Origin: an uncultured Comamonadaceae bacterium
GTDB lineage: Bacteria; Pseudomonadota; Gammaproteobacteria; Burkholderiales; Burkholderiaceae
Direction: 5' to 3'
DNA: 30,100 bases
NCBI GenBank assembly: GCA_946482595.1
Contig: CAMLSD010000063.1
Coordinates: 1-30,100, forward strand
Below, in pieces: positions 24,129 to 30,100 of the stretch. The notes beneath the pieces were generated by a model. It had not been told where the DNA came from. It did no database searches and worked only from the letters and a program-made list of their open reading frames with translations. Every line of letters begins with the position of its first letter. The first letter of the stretch is position 1. The translations under genes and the position numbers were made by a program.

Positions 24129-24148
24129 TTGCCCCCGAGCCCCACACC

Positions 24149-24727
24149 ATGCACCCCACACCACCCGACCAACCCCTCCTGACACACGATGACCTCAGCC
24201 TCGCCTTCGACCTGGCGCCGGTGGGCCTGTGCGTGTCGAGGAACCGTGTGATCCAGCGCTGCAACCGCGCCTTCGGCGAGATGTTCGGCTACGCGGCCGA
24301 AACCCTGGCCGGGCAGTCGATGGCCGTGCTGTATCCGTCACAGGAAGAGTTCGTCCAGATCGGCCAGCGGGGCCTGCCGGTGATGCGCGACAAGGGGCTC
24401 TACTACGACGAACGCATCATGAAACGCGCCAATGGCGAGGTCTTCTGGTGCCATGTGGTGGGCCGTCCGATGTACCAGGACGACCCGTTCGCCTGTGCGG
24501 TGTGGATGTTCGAGGACATCTCCGAGCGCCGCCCGGTGACGGCCCCGTTGACGGGGCGCGAGCGGCAGATCGTGCAGCTGCTGGCGCAGGGCCAGTCGAG
24601 CAAGCAGATCGCACGCGAGCTGGGCATCAGCCCGCGCACGGTGGACGCGCACCGCGCCCGCCTGATGCGCAAGCTGCGCGTGAGCACGCCGGGGGAAATG
24701 CTGCTGCGCCTGGTCAGCGAGCGCTGA
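24149..24727 (+). CDS. PAS-LuxR transcriptional regulator
   Basis: A regulator of 192 residues. An N-terminal PAS domain (about 14-126; AFDLAPVGLCVSRNRVIQRC, then EMFGYAAETLAGQS and the final strand ACAVWMFEDISERR) joins a C-terminal LuxR/GerE helix-turn-helix (134-190; LTGRERQIVQLLAQGQSSKQ, then IARELGISPRTVDAHRARLM). No phosphoreceiver domain is present, so the PAS domain probably binds a ligand or redox cofactor directly. It is the only regulator inside the catabolic block and lies between livK and the oligomer hydrolase. Its start is 20 bp from one of the shared upstream boxes, so it is the best candidate to bind them and may regulate itself. No clear Shine-Dalgarno sequence precedes ATG 24149. 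Confidence 0.9.
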   Translation: MHPTPPDQPLLTHDDLSLAFDLAPVGLCVSRNRVIQRCNRAFGEMFGYAAETLAGQSMAVLYPSQEEFVQIGQRGLPVMRDKGLYYDERIMKRANGEVFWCHVVGRPMYQDDPFACAVWMFEDISERRPVTAPLTGRERQIVQLLAQGQSSKQIARELGISPRTVDAHRARLMRKLRVSTPGEMLLRLVSER

Positions 24728-24773
24728 GCCGGCGCAGCATGGTGGGCCGGGCCGGGTGGCCCGCCCATCAACT

Positions 24774-26978
24774 TCAGCGCGGCACCTGCAGTGTCGTGCC
24801 GCTGTAGCCGATCACATCGCCCGCAGCCGGCGTGGTCAGCATGGGCGGCAGGTTCGCTGCCGCAAGCGCAGGCGCGGCGCCCGGTGCCCCGCCGCGCGGT
24901 GTGGCCCGCACCACCTGGCTGGCCGGCAGCGCCGCACCGGAACGCAGGTGGGCGTACATCGCATCCATCGCGGCATTGAAGTAGGGATGCAGCGGCACGT
25001 AGCGGTTGTCGAAGCCGGACAGCGGCAGGAAGGCATCGAAGTGCTGCGCGTTGGTGACCTCCACATACACCAGGCGAGATGCCGTGCCCTCGACCGCACG
25101 ATTGAACGCTGCATAGGCCCGTGAGGAGTGGTTCACCGGCACCAGCGCGTCGTTGCGGCCGCTCACGATCACCGTGGGTTTGCCCTGCAGGCGGCCGTTC
25201 AGCAGCACCTCGCGCATGCCGGCCTGCACGGCCTGGCTCTGTGCCAGCGTGGGCACCGTCTGCGCCGTGAGCGCCGCCCCCGTCACCGGATCGACGCCCG
25301 TCACCAGTGCGCGCTGGCACAGTGCTGCATCAAGCGCAAAGTCGGCCGTGCCGCTGCTCGGCGATACCGCCCAGGCCCAGGACTTCGCGCCCCCGACCGA
25401 CTCGTTGTGCACCACGCTGGCCGGTGCACCGTTGGCCGTGCCATTGCCGATGGCAAAGCTGCTGGCCACAACTGCCGCGGTGGCCGGCACCGGATTGCCG
25501 GTGGCATCAACCTGCGCCAGGCTCATGCCGCACAGGTTGTCCGCCACCGAGAAGCGGCCCATGGCGTTGGTGTACATCATCGCGATGATGGCCGAGTTGC
25601 CCAGGCCGTAGTGGGCGTTGTGCATCGTGTCGTGCTCGACGCTCCAGCCATAGGCCCGCAGGCGGTTCAAGGCGTCCGCGGCGCGCTGCGCGGTGTTGTC
25701 ACCCGTGACCAGGCCGCGTGCGGCCAGGGCCGTGCAACGGTTCTCGGCCCGCGTGGTCATGGCCGTCAGCCCCATGTAGTTGAAGATCGACGGCTCGGCC
25801 AGTGCCGCGTCGGCCGCGAGCACCGCACACGGCTGATACAGGTTGCCGTAGGTGAAGTAGTCCAGCAGCGGCCGACCGATCTGCCCACCGACAGGCACGC
25901 CATCGAAGGCAATGCCGAACGCCTGCGTGGCGGCCGGCTGGGCGCTGGGCTCGCTGGCCACCACCCCGTCAATCAGGCCTTCGGTGTCCTGCTCGGCGGC
26001 CTGCAGCACGGCCGCGCCGCCGTTGGACACCGACCCGGCGATCACCAACGTGTTGGCCGGCGTATAGCGGATCTCGCGCTCGCTCGAACCAGCCTTGACC
26101 GGATCGGCAAACTCCTGGTTCAGGGCATACAGCGCATAGCGCACGGCCATCAGCGTGTCATGGCCCCATTCGCGCTCGGGGTTGCGCTGCGAATGGACGT
26201 GCTTGAGCGCCAGGCGGTCGGACAAGGCGGCCACGAAGGCGGCGCGTGCAGCATCGCTCAGTTGTGCCGCAAAGTGCGACAGCGTGCCTGCGGCGCTGCG
26301 CTCGGCGCGTGTCCCGTCCACCCGGTTGACGGTGTTGGTCTTCAGGTCGTGCAGGCCCATGCCCTTGCCGGCATCGGTGAGCGCCACCGCGCAGCCACGC
26401 TTGAGGCCCCATTCGGCCGTCGAGCCGATGGAGCCGTACACGCCACGCGAGCCCGAGGACGGGCCCACGACCACACAGGGGCGGTCCTTGTCGAAGCTGT
26501 CGGGGATCTGCACCACCATCGCGACCTGCTTGGTCCCGCTGCCGTCATCCAGCACGCCGAGGTATTCCACCCCAGGCACCATGCCCTCGCCCAGCGTGTC
26601 AGCGCCCTGCACGTCGATGTTGGGCCCGTACAGCCGACCGTAGCCCCCGGCGACGCTCGGGTCCAGGATGGCGCGGTAGTTCGCATGGATCGCATTGCGA
26701 CGCAACTCGAGCGCCGTGGGGTTCAGGGGGTCGGCCATGGCCGGCACGGCGGCGCTGCCCAGACCGGTTCGGCCCAGGCCGGCGGTGAGCAGGTCCTGGC
26801 CGGCTGCCGTGTTGCCCGCACCCGGTGTCGTGGCGCGATAGGCCACCGCACTGACCTGCGCGACCCCCTGTGGCAACTCATTGGCCTCCTCCCCGCCACC
26901 ACCACCGCAGCCAGCCAGCAGGGCCGCGGCCACAAGGGGGGTCAGGGAAGTCATCCCGCGCAGGTTGTGCGTCTTCAT
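24774..26978 (-). CDS. 3-hydroxybutyrate oligomer hydrolase, lipoprotein
   Basis: A D-(-)-3-hydroxybutyrate oligomer hydrolase (3HBOH family) of 734 residues, which cleaves short 3-hydroxybutyrate oligomers, the products of polyhydroxybutyrate depolymerases, to monomers. A lipoprotein signal peptide ends in LAGC (Cys24 acylated), followed by a Gly-rich stretch, so the enzyme is probably anchored at the envelope. The likely nucleophile is Ser318 in AGSVSNGGAAV. Other conserved-looking blocks are VVGPSSGSRGVYGSIGSTAE, LTDAGKGMG, HSQRNPEREWG and VSGRNDALVPVNHSSRAY with the probable acid Asp; NAQHFDAFLP probably gives the His. Length is as expected. It is divergent from a substrate-binding protein gene. 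Together with bdhA it defines the substrate of the block. Confidence 0.93.
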   Translation of the reverse strand: MKTHNLRGMTSLTPLVAAALLAGCGGGGGEEANELPQGVAQVSAVAYRATTPGAGNTAAGQDLLTAGLGRTGLGSAAVPAMADPLNPTALELRRNAIHANYRAILDPSVAGGYGRLYGPNIDVQGADTLGEGMVPGVEYLGVLDDGSGTKQVAMVVQIPDSFDKDRPCVVVGPSSGSRGVYGSIGSTAEWGLKRGCAVALTDAGKGMGLHDLKTNTVNRVDGTRAERSAAGTLSHFAAQLSDAARAAFVAALSDRLALKHVHSQRNPEREWGHDTLMAVRYALYALNQEFADPVKAGSSEREIRYTPANTLVIAGSVSNGGAAVLQAAEQDTEGLIDGVVASEPSAQPAATQAFGIAFDGVPVGGQIGRPLLDYFTYGNLYQPCAVLAADAALAEPSIFNYMGLTAMTTRAENRCTALAARGLVTGDNTAQRAADALNRLRAYGWSVEHDTMHNAHYGLGNSAIIAMMYTNAMGRFSVADNLCGMSLAQVDATGNPVPATAAVVASSFAIGNGTANGAPASVVHNESVGGAKSWAWAVSPSSGTADFALDAALCQRALVTGVDPVTGAALTAQTVPTLAQSQAVQAGMREVLLNGRLQGKPTVIVSGRNDALVPVNHSSRAYAAFNRAVEGTASRLVYVEVTNAQHFDAFLPLSGFDNRYVPLHPYFNAAMDAMYAHLRSGAALPASQVVRATPRGGAPGAAPALAAANLPPMLTTPAAGDVIGYSGTTLQVPR

Positions 26979-27067
26979 CGTCTGGGTCTCCGGTTCCGTG
27001 TTGAGTCACGCCGGCGATGGCCGGAACGTGCGAGGCAACCCGGTTCAGACCCGGGTCACGGAAGCGG

Positions 27068-27116
27068 ACTCTAGGAAGCACGCGTCGGCCGCGATAGTCG
27101 TAGCACTACATAAGGA
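27068..27116 (-). promoter_or_regulatory. Shared-architecture promoter of the oligomer hydrolase
   Basis: On the minus strand TCCTTATGTAG (27116 to 27106) runs into the box GTAGTGCTACGACTAT (27109 to 27094). The -10-like TAGAGT (27073 to 27068) follows 32 nt after the GTAG and is followed by CCG. The box matches that of the thiolase promoter at 12 of 16 positions. The predicted leader is about 83 nt. The rest of the 330-bp region to 27308 holds the opposing promoter and no gene. Confidence 0.62.
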
Positions 27117-27217
27117 AAACCCAGGGCTCACGACCCGCCGCCAGGCCCGTCCCCTCTGTCAACCGGCCCCGCGTGACACCCGTCACAGCCCGCCCGCCGG
27201 CCTGCTCCAGACCTTCC

Positions 27218-27280
27218 CTTAGGTAGGCACACGCTAGCGTGGCACTACTGAAACCAGATGTTTCACAAGCCTCCTAGCAT
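27218..27280 (+). promoter_or_regulatory. Shared-architecture promoter of the second binding protein, tandem sites
   Basis: CGCTAGCGTGG (27232-27242) takes the position of the upstream motif, with the box GTGGCACTACTGAAAC (27239-27254); the -10-like TAGCAT (27275-27280) follows after a 32-nt gap and is followed by CGG. The better motif copy CCCTTAGGTAG (27218-27228) lies 14 bp further upstream, as in the livK promoter. CACGCTAGCGTG (27230-27241) is a perfect palindrome. The predicted leader is about 22 nt. Confidence 0.55.
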
Positions 27281-27308
27281 CGGCGCACACCAGCCGCAGG
27301 AGTGCGCC

Positions 27309-28451
27309 ATGTCCCCCTTTCGAATCTCGTGCATCGTGCTTCGGGCCCTGGCCTGTGTGGCCCTGGGCCTGTCGCTCACGGCCACGGCCAAGGAGGTCGT
27401 GATCGGGCAGATCGCCCCGCTGTCGGGCGTGCTGGCCAGCACCGGGCGCCAGATGGTGCTGGGCGGACAGGTCTACTTCGATGCGGTCAACGAGGCGGGC
27501 GGTGTGCACGGCGCGCGCATCCGCACGGTGGTGATGGACGACGGCTACCGCGTCGAGGACACGGTGCGCCTGACCCGCGAACTCACGGCCCGGCCGGAGG
27601 TCGTGGCACTGTTCGGGCTGGCCGGCACCGCCAACATCGGCCAGTTGCTGGCCGACAAGGTGCTGGCCGAAGGGCGCATGCCGGTGGTGGCGCCCTACAC
27701 GGGCGGCGACATCCTGCGCCAACCCTACAACCCGTGGATCTTTCATGTGCGGGCCGGCTACGTGGACGAAGCCGAACACATGGTGCGCCAGGTCGAGACC
27801 CTGGGCATCCGCCGCGTGGCGGTTTTCTACCAGAACGATGCGTTCGGCACCTCGGGGCTGCAGGGTGTGCAGGCCGCCCTGCAGCGTCGCGGGCTGCAAC
27901 TGGCCGCGGCCGCGGCCTACGAGCGCAACACCACCGACGTCGACAAGGCCGTGACGCCCACCCTGGCTGCAGAGGCCCAGGCCGTCATCATGATCGCCGT
28001 CAACAAGCCTGCGGCCGCCTTCATCAAGCAGTACCGCACGGCCGGCGGCGGCGGCCTGCTGTTCAACATCTCGGTGGTCGACCCGGCCGAACTGGTGAAG
28101 CTGGCCGGCCTGAAGGAAGCCCGCGGCCTGGGCATCAGCCAGGTCGTGCCCTTCCCCTACCAGCCCAACCTGCCGGTCGTGCGCGAATTCCACCGCGCAC
28201 TGCGCAAGCATGCGCCCGATGAGGCTGTGAACTACACCAACTTCGAGGAATACCTCGGTGCCAAGGTGCTGGTCGAAGGCCTGCGCCGCGCCGGCCCCAA
28301 CCCGACGCGTGAACGCCTGATGACGGCGCTGGAGTCGCTGAAGGACTTCGACCTTGGCGGCATCACCGTCAGCTACGGCCCGCAGCAGCGCATCGGCTCA
28401 CGTTATGTCGAGATCACCGTGATCGGGGTGGACGGCAAGTTGCGTCGCTGA
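27309..28451 (+). CDS. Liv-type substrate-binding protein
   Basis: A periplasmic binding protein (type 1 fold) of 380 residues. The signal peptide covers about 1-27 (ALACVALGLSLTATA-KE), and the mature part starts EVVIGQIAPLSGVLASTGRQ. Family motifs follow: YFDAVNEAGGVHGARI, VVMDDGYRVEDTVRL, GLAGTANIGQ and VAVFYQNDAFGTSGL. AGGAG (27298-27302) six bases upstream sets ATG 27309 rather than the ATG at 27258. It is distinct from the interrupted livK and is intact, so it might still feed the Liv transporter or another one. It shares the promoter architecture of the catabolic block. The ligand is unknown; a short hydroxy acid or oligomer is plausible from context. Confidence 0.9.
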   Translation: MSPFRISCIVLRALACVALGLSLTATAKEVVIGQIAPLSGVLASTGRQMVLGGQVYFDAVNEAGGVHGARIRTVVMDDGYRVEDTVRLTRELTARPEVVALFGLAGTANIGQLLADKVLAEGRMPVVAPYTGGDILRQPYNPWIFHVRAGYVDEAEHMVRQVETLGIRRVAVFYQNDAFGTSGLQGVQAALQRRGLQLAAAAAYERNTTDVDKAVTPTLAAEAQAVIMIAVNKPAAAFIKQYRTAGGGGLLFNISVVDPAELVKLAGLKEARGLGISQVVPFPYQPNLPVVREFHRALRKHAPDEAVNYTNFEEYLGAKVLVEGLRRAGPNPTRERLMTALESLKDFDLGGITVSYGPQQRIGSRYVEITVIGVDGKLRR

Positions 28452-28455
28452 GGGA

Positions 28456-28474
28456 GGGTGCCGGCCGGGCACCC
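28456..28474. terminator. Hairpin after binding-protein gene
   Basis: GGGTGCC (28456-28462) pairs with GGCACCC (28468-28474) across a 5-nt loop, starting five bases after the stop codon. No T-tract is present. Together with the compact spacing it may end the transcript before the exonuclease gene. Confidence 0.5.
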
Positions 28475-28495
28475 GCAGGCGTGGACAATGGCCTC

Positions 28496-29173
28496 ATGTC
28501 CGCCACGCCCGACACCACGCACCCGATCGCCGTGATCGACTTCGAGACCACCGGCATGACGCCCGCGCACGGTGCGCGCGCGACCGAGATTGCCATCGTG
28601 CTCATGCGCGGCGGCCAGGTGGTCGACCGGTTTCAGAGCCTGATGCACACCGGCGCCTGGATTCCACCCTTCATCACGCAGCTGACCGGCATCACCAATG
28701 CCATGGTGCAGAGTGCACCGGCGGCGCAGGACGTGATGCGTGAGGCCGCACGATTTGTGGGTGACGCTCCCCTGGTGGCGCACAACGCCGCCTTTGACCA
28801 CAAGTTCTGGTGCGCCGAGCTGGCACATGCCGGCCTGCCGGCGCCGCACCGATTCGCCTGCACCGTGCTGCTGTCCAGGCGCCTGTACCCCGAGGCACGC
28901 AGCCACAGCCTGGGCCGCATCATGGACCACCTCGGGCTGCCACGCACCGGCACCGCGCACCGCGCACTGGCCGATGCCGAGATGGCCGCCGCGCTGCTCG
29001 CCCGCATGATCCAGGACCTGCAGGTTCGCTGGGCGGTGCCCGCGCCCGATCACGCCTTGCTGTGCGCACTGCAGCGATGTGCACGTGCCAAGGTGCCGCA
29101 GTGGCTGGCTCAGCGCGCAGTACGACTGCCTGGCCGACATGCGGAGTTAGCTTCAGGGCCGCGCTCTCATTGA
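28496..29173 (+). CDS. DnaQ-like 3'-5' exonuclease
   Basis: A DEDDh-type exonuclease of 225 residues, related to DNA polymerase III epsilon. Exo I is VIDFETTG (Asp15, Glu17), Exo II is VAHNAAFDHKFW with its Asp, and Exo III is TAHRALADAEMA with the His and Asp. All catalytic residues are present. A C-terminal extension after the domain, PAPDHALLCALQRC onward, is of unknown function. The start is ATG 28496: GACAAT at 28484-28489 would place transcription start exactly on that ATG, giving a leaderless message, and the upstream GTG 28481 overlaps this hexamer. It may act in DNA repair or RNA processing; it is probably not the main epsilon subunit, which usually sits beside rnhA in this group. 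Confidence 0.88.
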   Translation: MSATPDTTHPIAVIDFETTGMTPAHGARATEIAIVLMRGGQVVDRFQSLMHTGAWIPPFITQLTGITNAMVQSAPAAQDVMREAARFVGDAPLVAHNAAFDHKFWCAELAHAGLPAPHRFACTVLLSRRLYPEARSHSLGRIMDHLGLPRTGTAHRALADAEMAAALLARMIQDLQVRWAVPAPDHALLCALQRCARAKVPQWLAQRAVRLPGRHAELASGPRSH

Positions 29174-29203
29174 CGCACAAACGGAATCCCTGCGCCAAGG
29201 TGG

Positions 29204-30091
29204 TCATGACACACCTTGCCCCTGCAACCACGCCCGAGGCGACACCCCCACCGTCTGCGTGAACGCCCGAGAGAACGCGGCGGCACTGGCATAGCCCAGG
29301 GCATCGCTGGCCTGCTTGACCGAGCGGCCGTCGCGCAGCATCGACTGTGCGATCGACACGCGCCAGCGCAGCAGGTGATCACCGGGCGACAGCCCGACGG
29401 TGGCCTTGAAGGTGGCCGCAAACGCGCTGCGCGACATGCCGGCCTCCCGCGCCAGGGCCTCCAGTGACCAGGCCTGACCGGGCTGCTCATGCAGCCGGGT
29501 CAGTGCGCGGGCCAGTCGGGGGTGGGCCAGGCCGGCCAGCAGGCCGCCTTGCAGCCCGGCCTCGCCGGGGTGGTCGAGCAGCCAGCGCAGCATCTGCAGC
29601 AGCAGCACCTCGAACAGGCGGTCGGCCAGCAGACGCTGGCCGCAGCGCACCCGTTCGGTTTCGGCAAACAGCAGCGCCAGGGTCTGCTCGATGCCGTCGA
29701 CCTCGGCAATGCGCAGGGCCACCAGCGGCGGCAAGGCTTGCGCAAGCGGATGGTGCACACCGCCGTCGAAATCGAGCGTCGCGCAGACGAAGTCGCTGCC
29801 GTCGCGTGGTGCGTTGTGAAAGTCATGCTCGAGCGGACGCGGGTAGAACAGCAGCGTCGGCTCGTTCACCTGGAGGCGGCGCGGCGCACCGCTGCGTGCG
29901 CGGTGGGTGACGACCATGTCCCCCTGGCGCAGCACATGCAGGAAGGCCCGCCCCGGCTGCGCCGCGAAATGGGTCACGCCACACAGCGGCCCGGCGTGGA
30001 ACAGGTGGGCACGCACGCGAAAGCGCTCGAGCAGGGCCGACAGTCGATCGACGGGGACGGTGGGGGTGGGGGTGGGGGTGGGGGCGGTCAT
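29204..30091 (-). CDS. AraC-family regulator
   Basis: A regulator of 295 residues. An N-terminal cupin-like sensing domain (about 15-190; FAAQPGRAFLHVLRQGDMVV, LLFYPRPLEHDFH) precedes a C-terminal double helix-turn-helix (SLEALAREAGMSRSAFAATF, then ASDALGYASAAAFSRAFTQT and VGVSPRAWL), typical of the subgroup with an AraC-binding-like domain of the cupin_6 type. The first residues, MTAPTPTPTPTVPVD, come from a tandem TGGGGG tract on the plus strand. It is convergent with the exonuclease gene (30-bp gap). Its target is probably beyond the right edge, since divergent neighbours are commonly regulated by this group. Confidence 0.9.
   Translation of the reverse strand: MTAPTPTPTPTVPVDRLSALLERFRVRAHLFHAGPLCGVTHFAAQPGRAFLHVLRQGDMVVTHRARSGAPRRLQVNEPTLLFYPRPLEHDFHNAPRDGSDFVCATLDFDGGVHHPLAQALPPLVALRIAEVDGIEQTLALLFAETERVRCGQRLLADRLFEVLLLQMLRWLLDHPGEAGLQGGLLAGLAHPRLARALTRLHEQPGQAWSLEALAREAGMSRSAFAATFKATVGLSPGDHLLRWRVSIAQSMLRDGRSVKQASDALGYASAAAFSRAFTQTVGVSPRAWLQGQGVS
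30061..30084. repeat. Four tandem TGGGGG units, G-quadruplex-capable
   Basis: Four runs of five G separated by single T (30061-30084), directly inside the araC start region. The unit is 6 bp, so copy changes keep the frame and alter the number of Pro-Thr pairs. Short single-base loops favour a very stable parallel quadruplex on the plus strand, which is the araC template strand. Confidence 0.85.
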
Positions 30092-30100
30092 GGACGATCT

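Noticed and set aside
24125..24136. CGGGTTGCCCCC, shared with the interior of the element, as a third partial copy
   Set aside because: The match is only 12 GC-rich bases, with no terminal repeat nearby, and it overlaps the livK/luxR promoter box. It is best explained by chance.
25128..27074. Long plus-strand frame opposite the oligomer hydrolase
   Set aside because: It is antisense to a 734-residue enzyme with a lipobox and GxSxG-like site, and it has no motif of its own.
1..30100. CRISPR arrays, tRNA and rRNA genes
   Set aside because: No regularly spaced repeats with unique spacers were seen, and no tRNA T-loop sequence within a cloverleaf or rRNA core sequence was recognised.

Overview
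This is a GC-rich, densely coding stretch of chromosome. The protein families (HAAT/Liv-type ABC uptake systems, GcvA-like LysR regulators, 3-hydroxybutyrate oligomer hydrolase, 3-hydroxybutyrate dehydrogenase) and two dispersed-repeat types at the left edge point to a betaproteobacterium of the order Burkholderiales, probably near Leptothrix/Sphaerotilus/Rubrivivax. That placement is inference. No rRNA, tRNA, CRISPR array or phage module was seen.

Layout. 1-345 is a non-coding repeat cluster. 346-9510 holds ordinary genes: an EamA exporter, the ABC-F protein Uup with a GcvA-like LysR gene, a divergent SHMT-fold enzyme, an orphan degenerate ABC ATPase, an alpha/beta hydrolase divergent from a second LysR gene, and a siderophore-interacting flavoreductase divergent from a MarR gene. 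9511-13387 is an accessory patch: a nuclease-like protein with a Lys-rich N-terminus, a fused remnant of a SulP permease and a universal stress protein, a permease/small-thioredoxin pair, and a Rieske subunit with no cytochrome bc1 partners.

13425-28451 looks like one functional block. On the minus strand run a SCP2-type thiolase, an acyl-CoA synthetase and a 3-hydroxybutyrate dehydrogenase. Divergent from them are livG, livF, livH, livM and a soluble chemoreceptor that overlaps livM. Then come livK (minus strand), a PAS-LuxR regulator, a secreted 3-hydroxybutyrate oligomer hydrolase and a second substrate-binding protein. Together they suggest hydrolysis of 3-hydroxybutyrate oligomers outside the cytoplasm, ABC uptake, oxidation to acetoacetate, CoA activation and thiolysis, with chemotaxis and dedicated regulation.

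Two observations stand out. First, five promoters in the three divergent intergenic regions of this block share one architecture: a box resembling GTAGTNCTNCGNCTAT, then a fixed 32-nt gap from its GTAG to a TANNNT -10 hexamer. The PAS-LuxR protein is the natural candidate activator. Second, a 268-bp inverted-repeat element occurs twice, once inside livH and once inside livK. Removing exactly 268 bp restores both reading frames. The copies differ at six positions, four of which form two compensatory base-pair changes in the terminal inverted repeats.

The right edge holds a DnaQ-like exonuclease and an AraC regulator whose start overlaps a four-unit G5 tract able to form a G-quadruplex.
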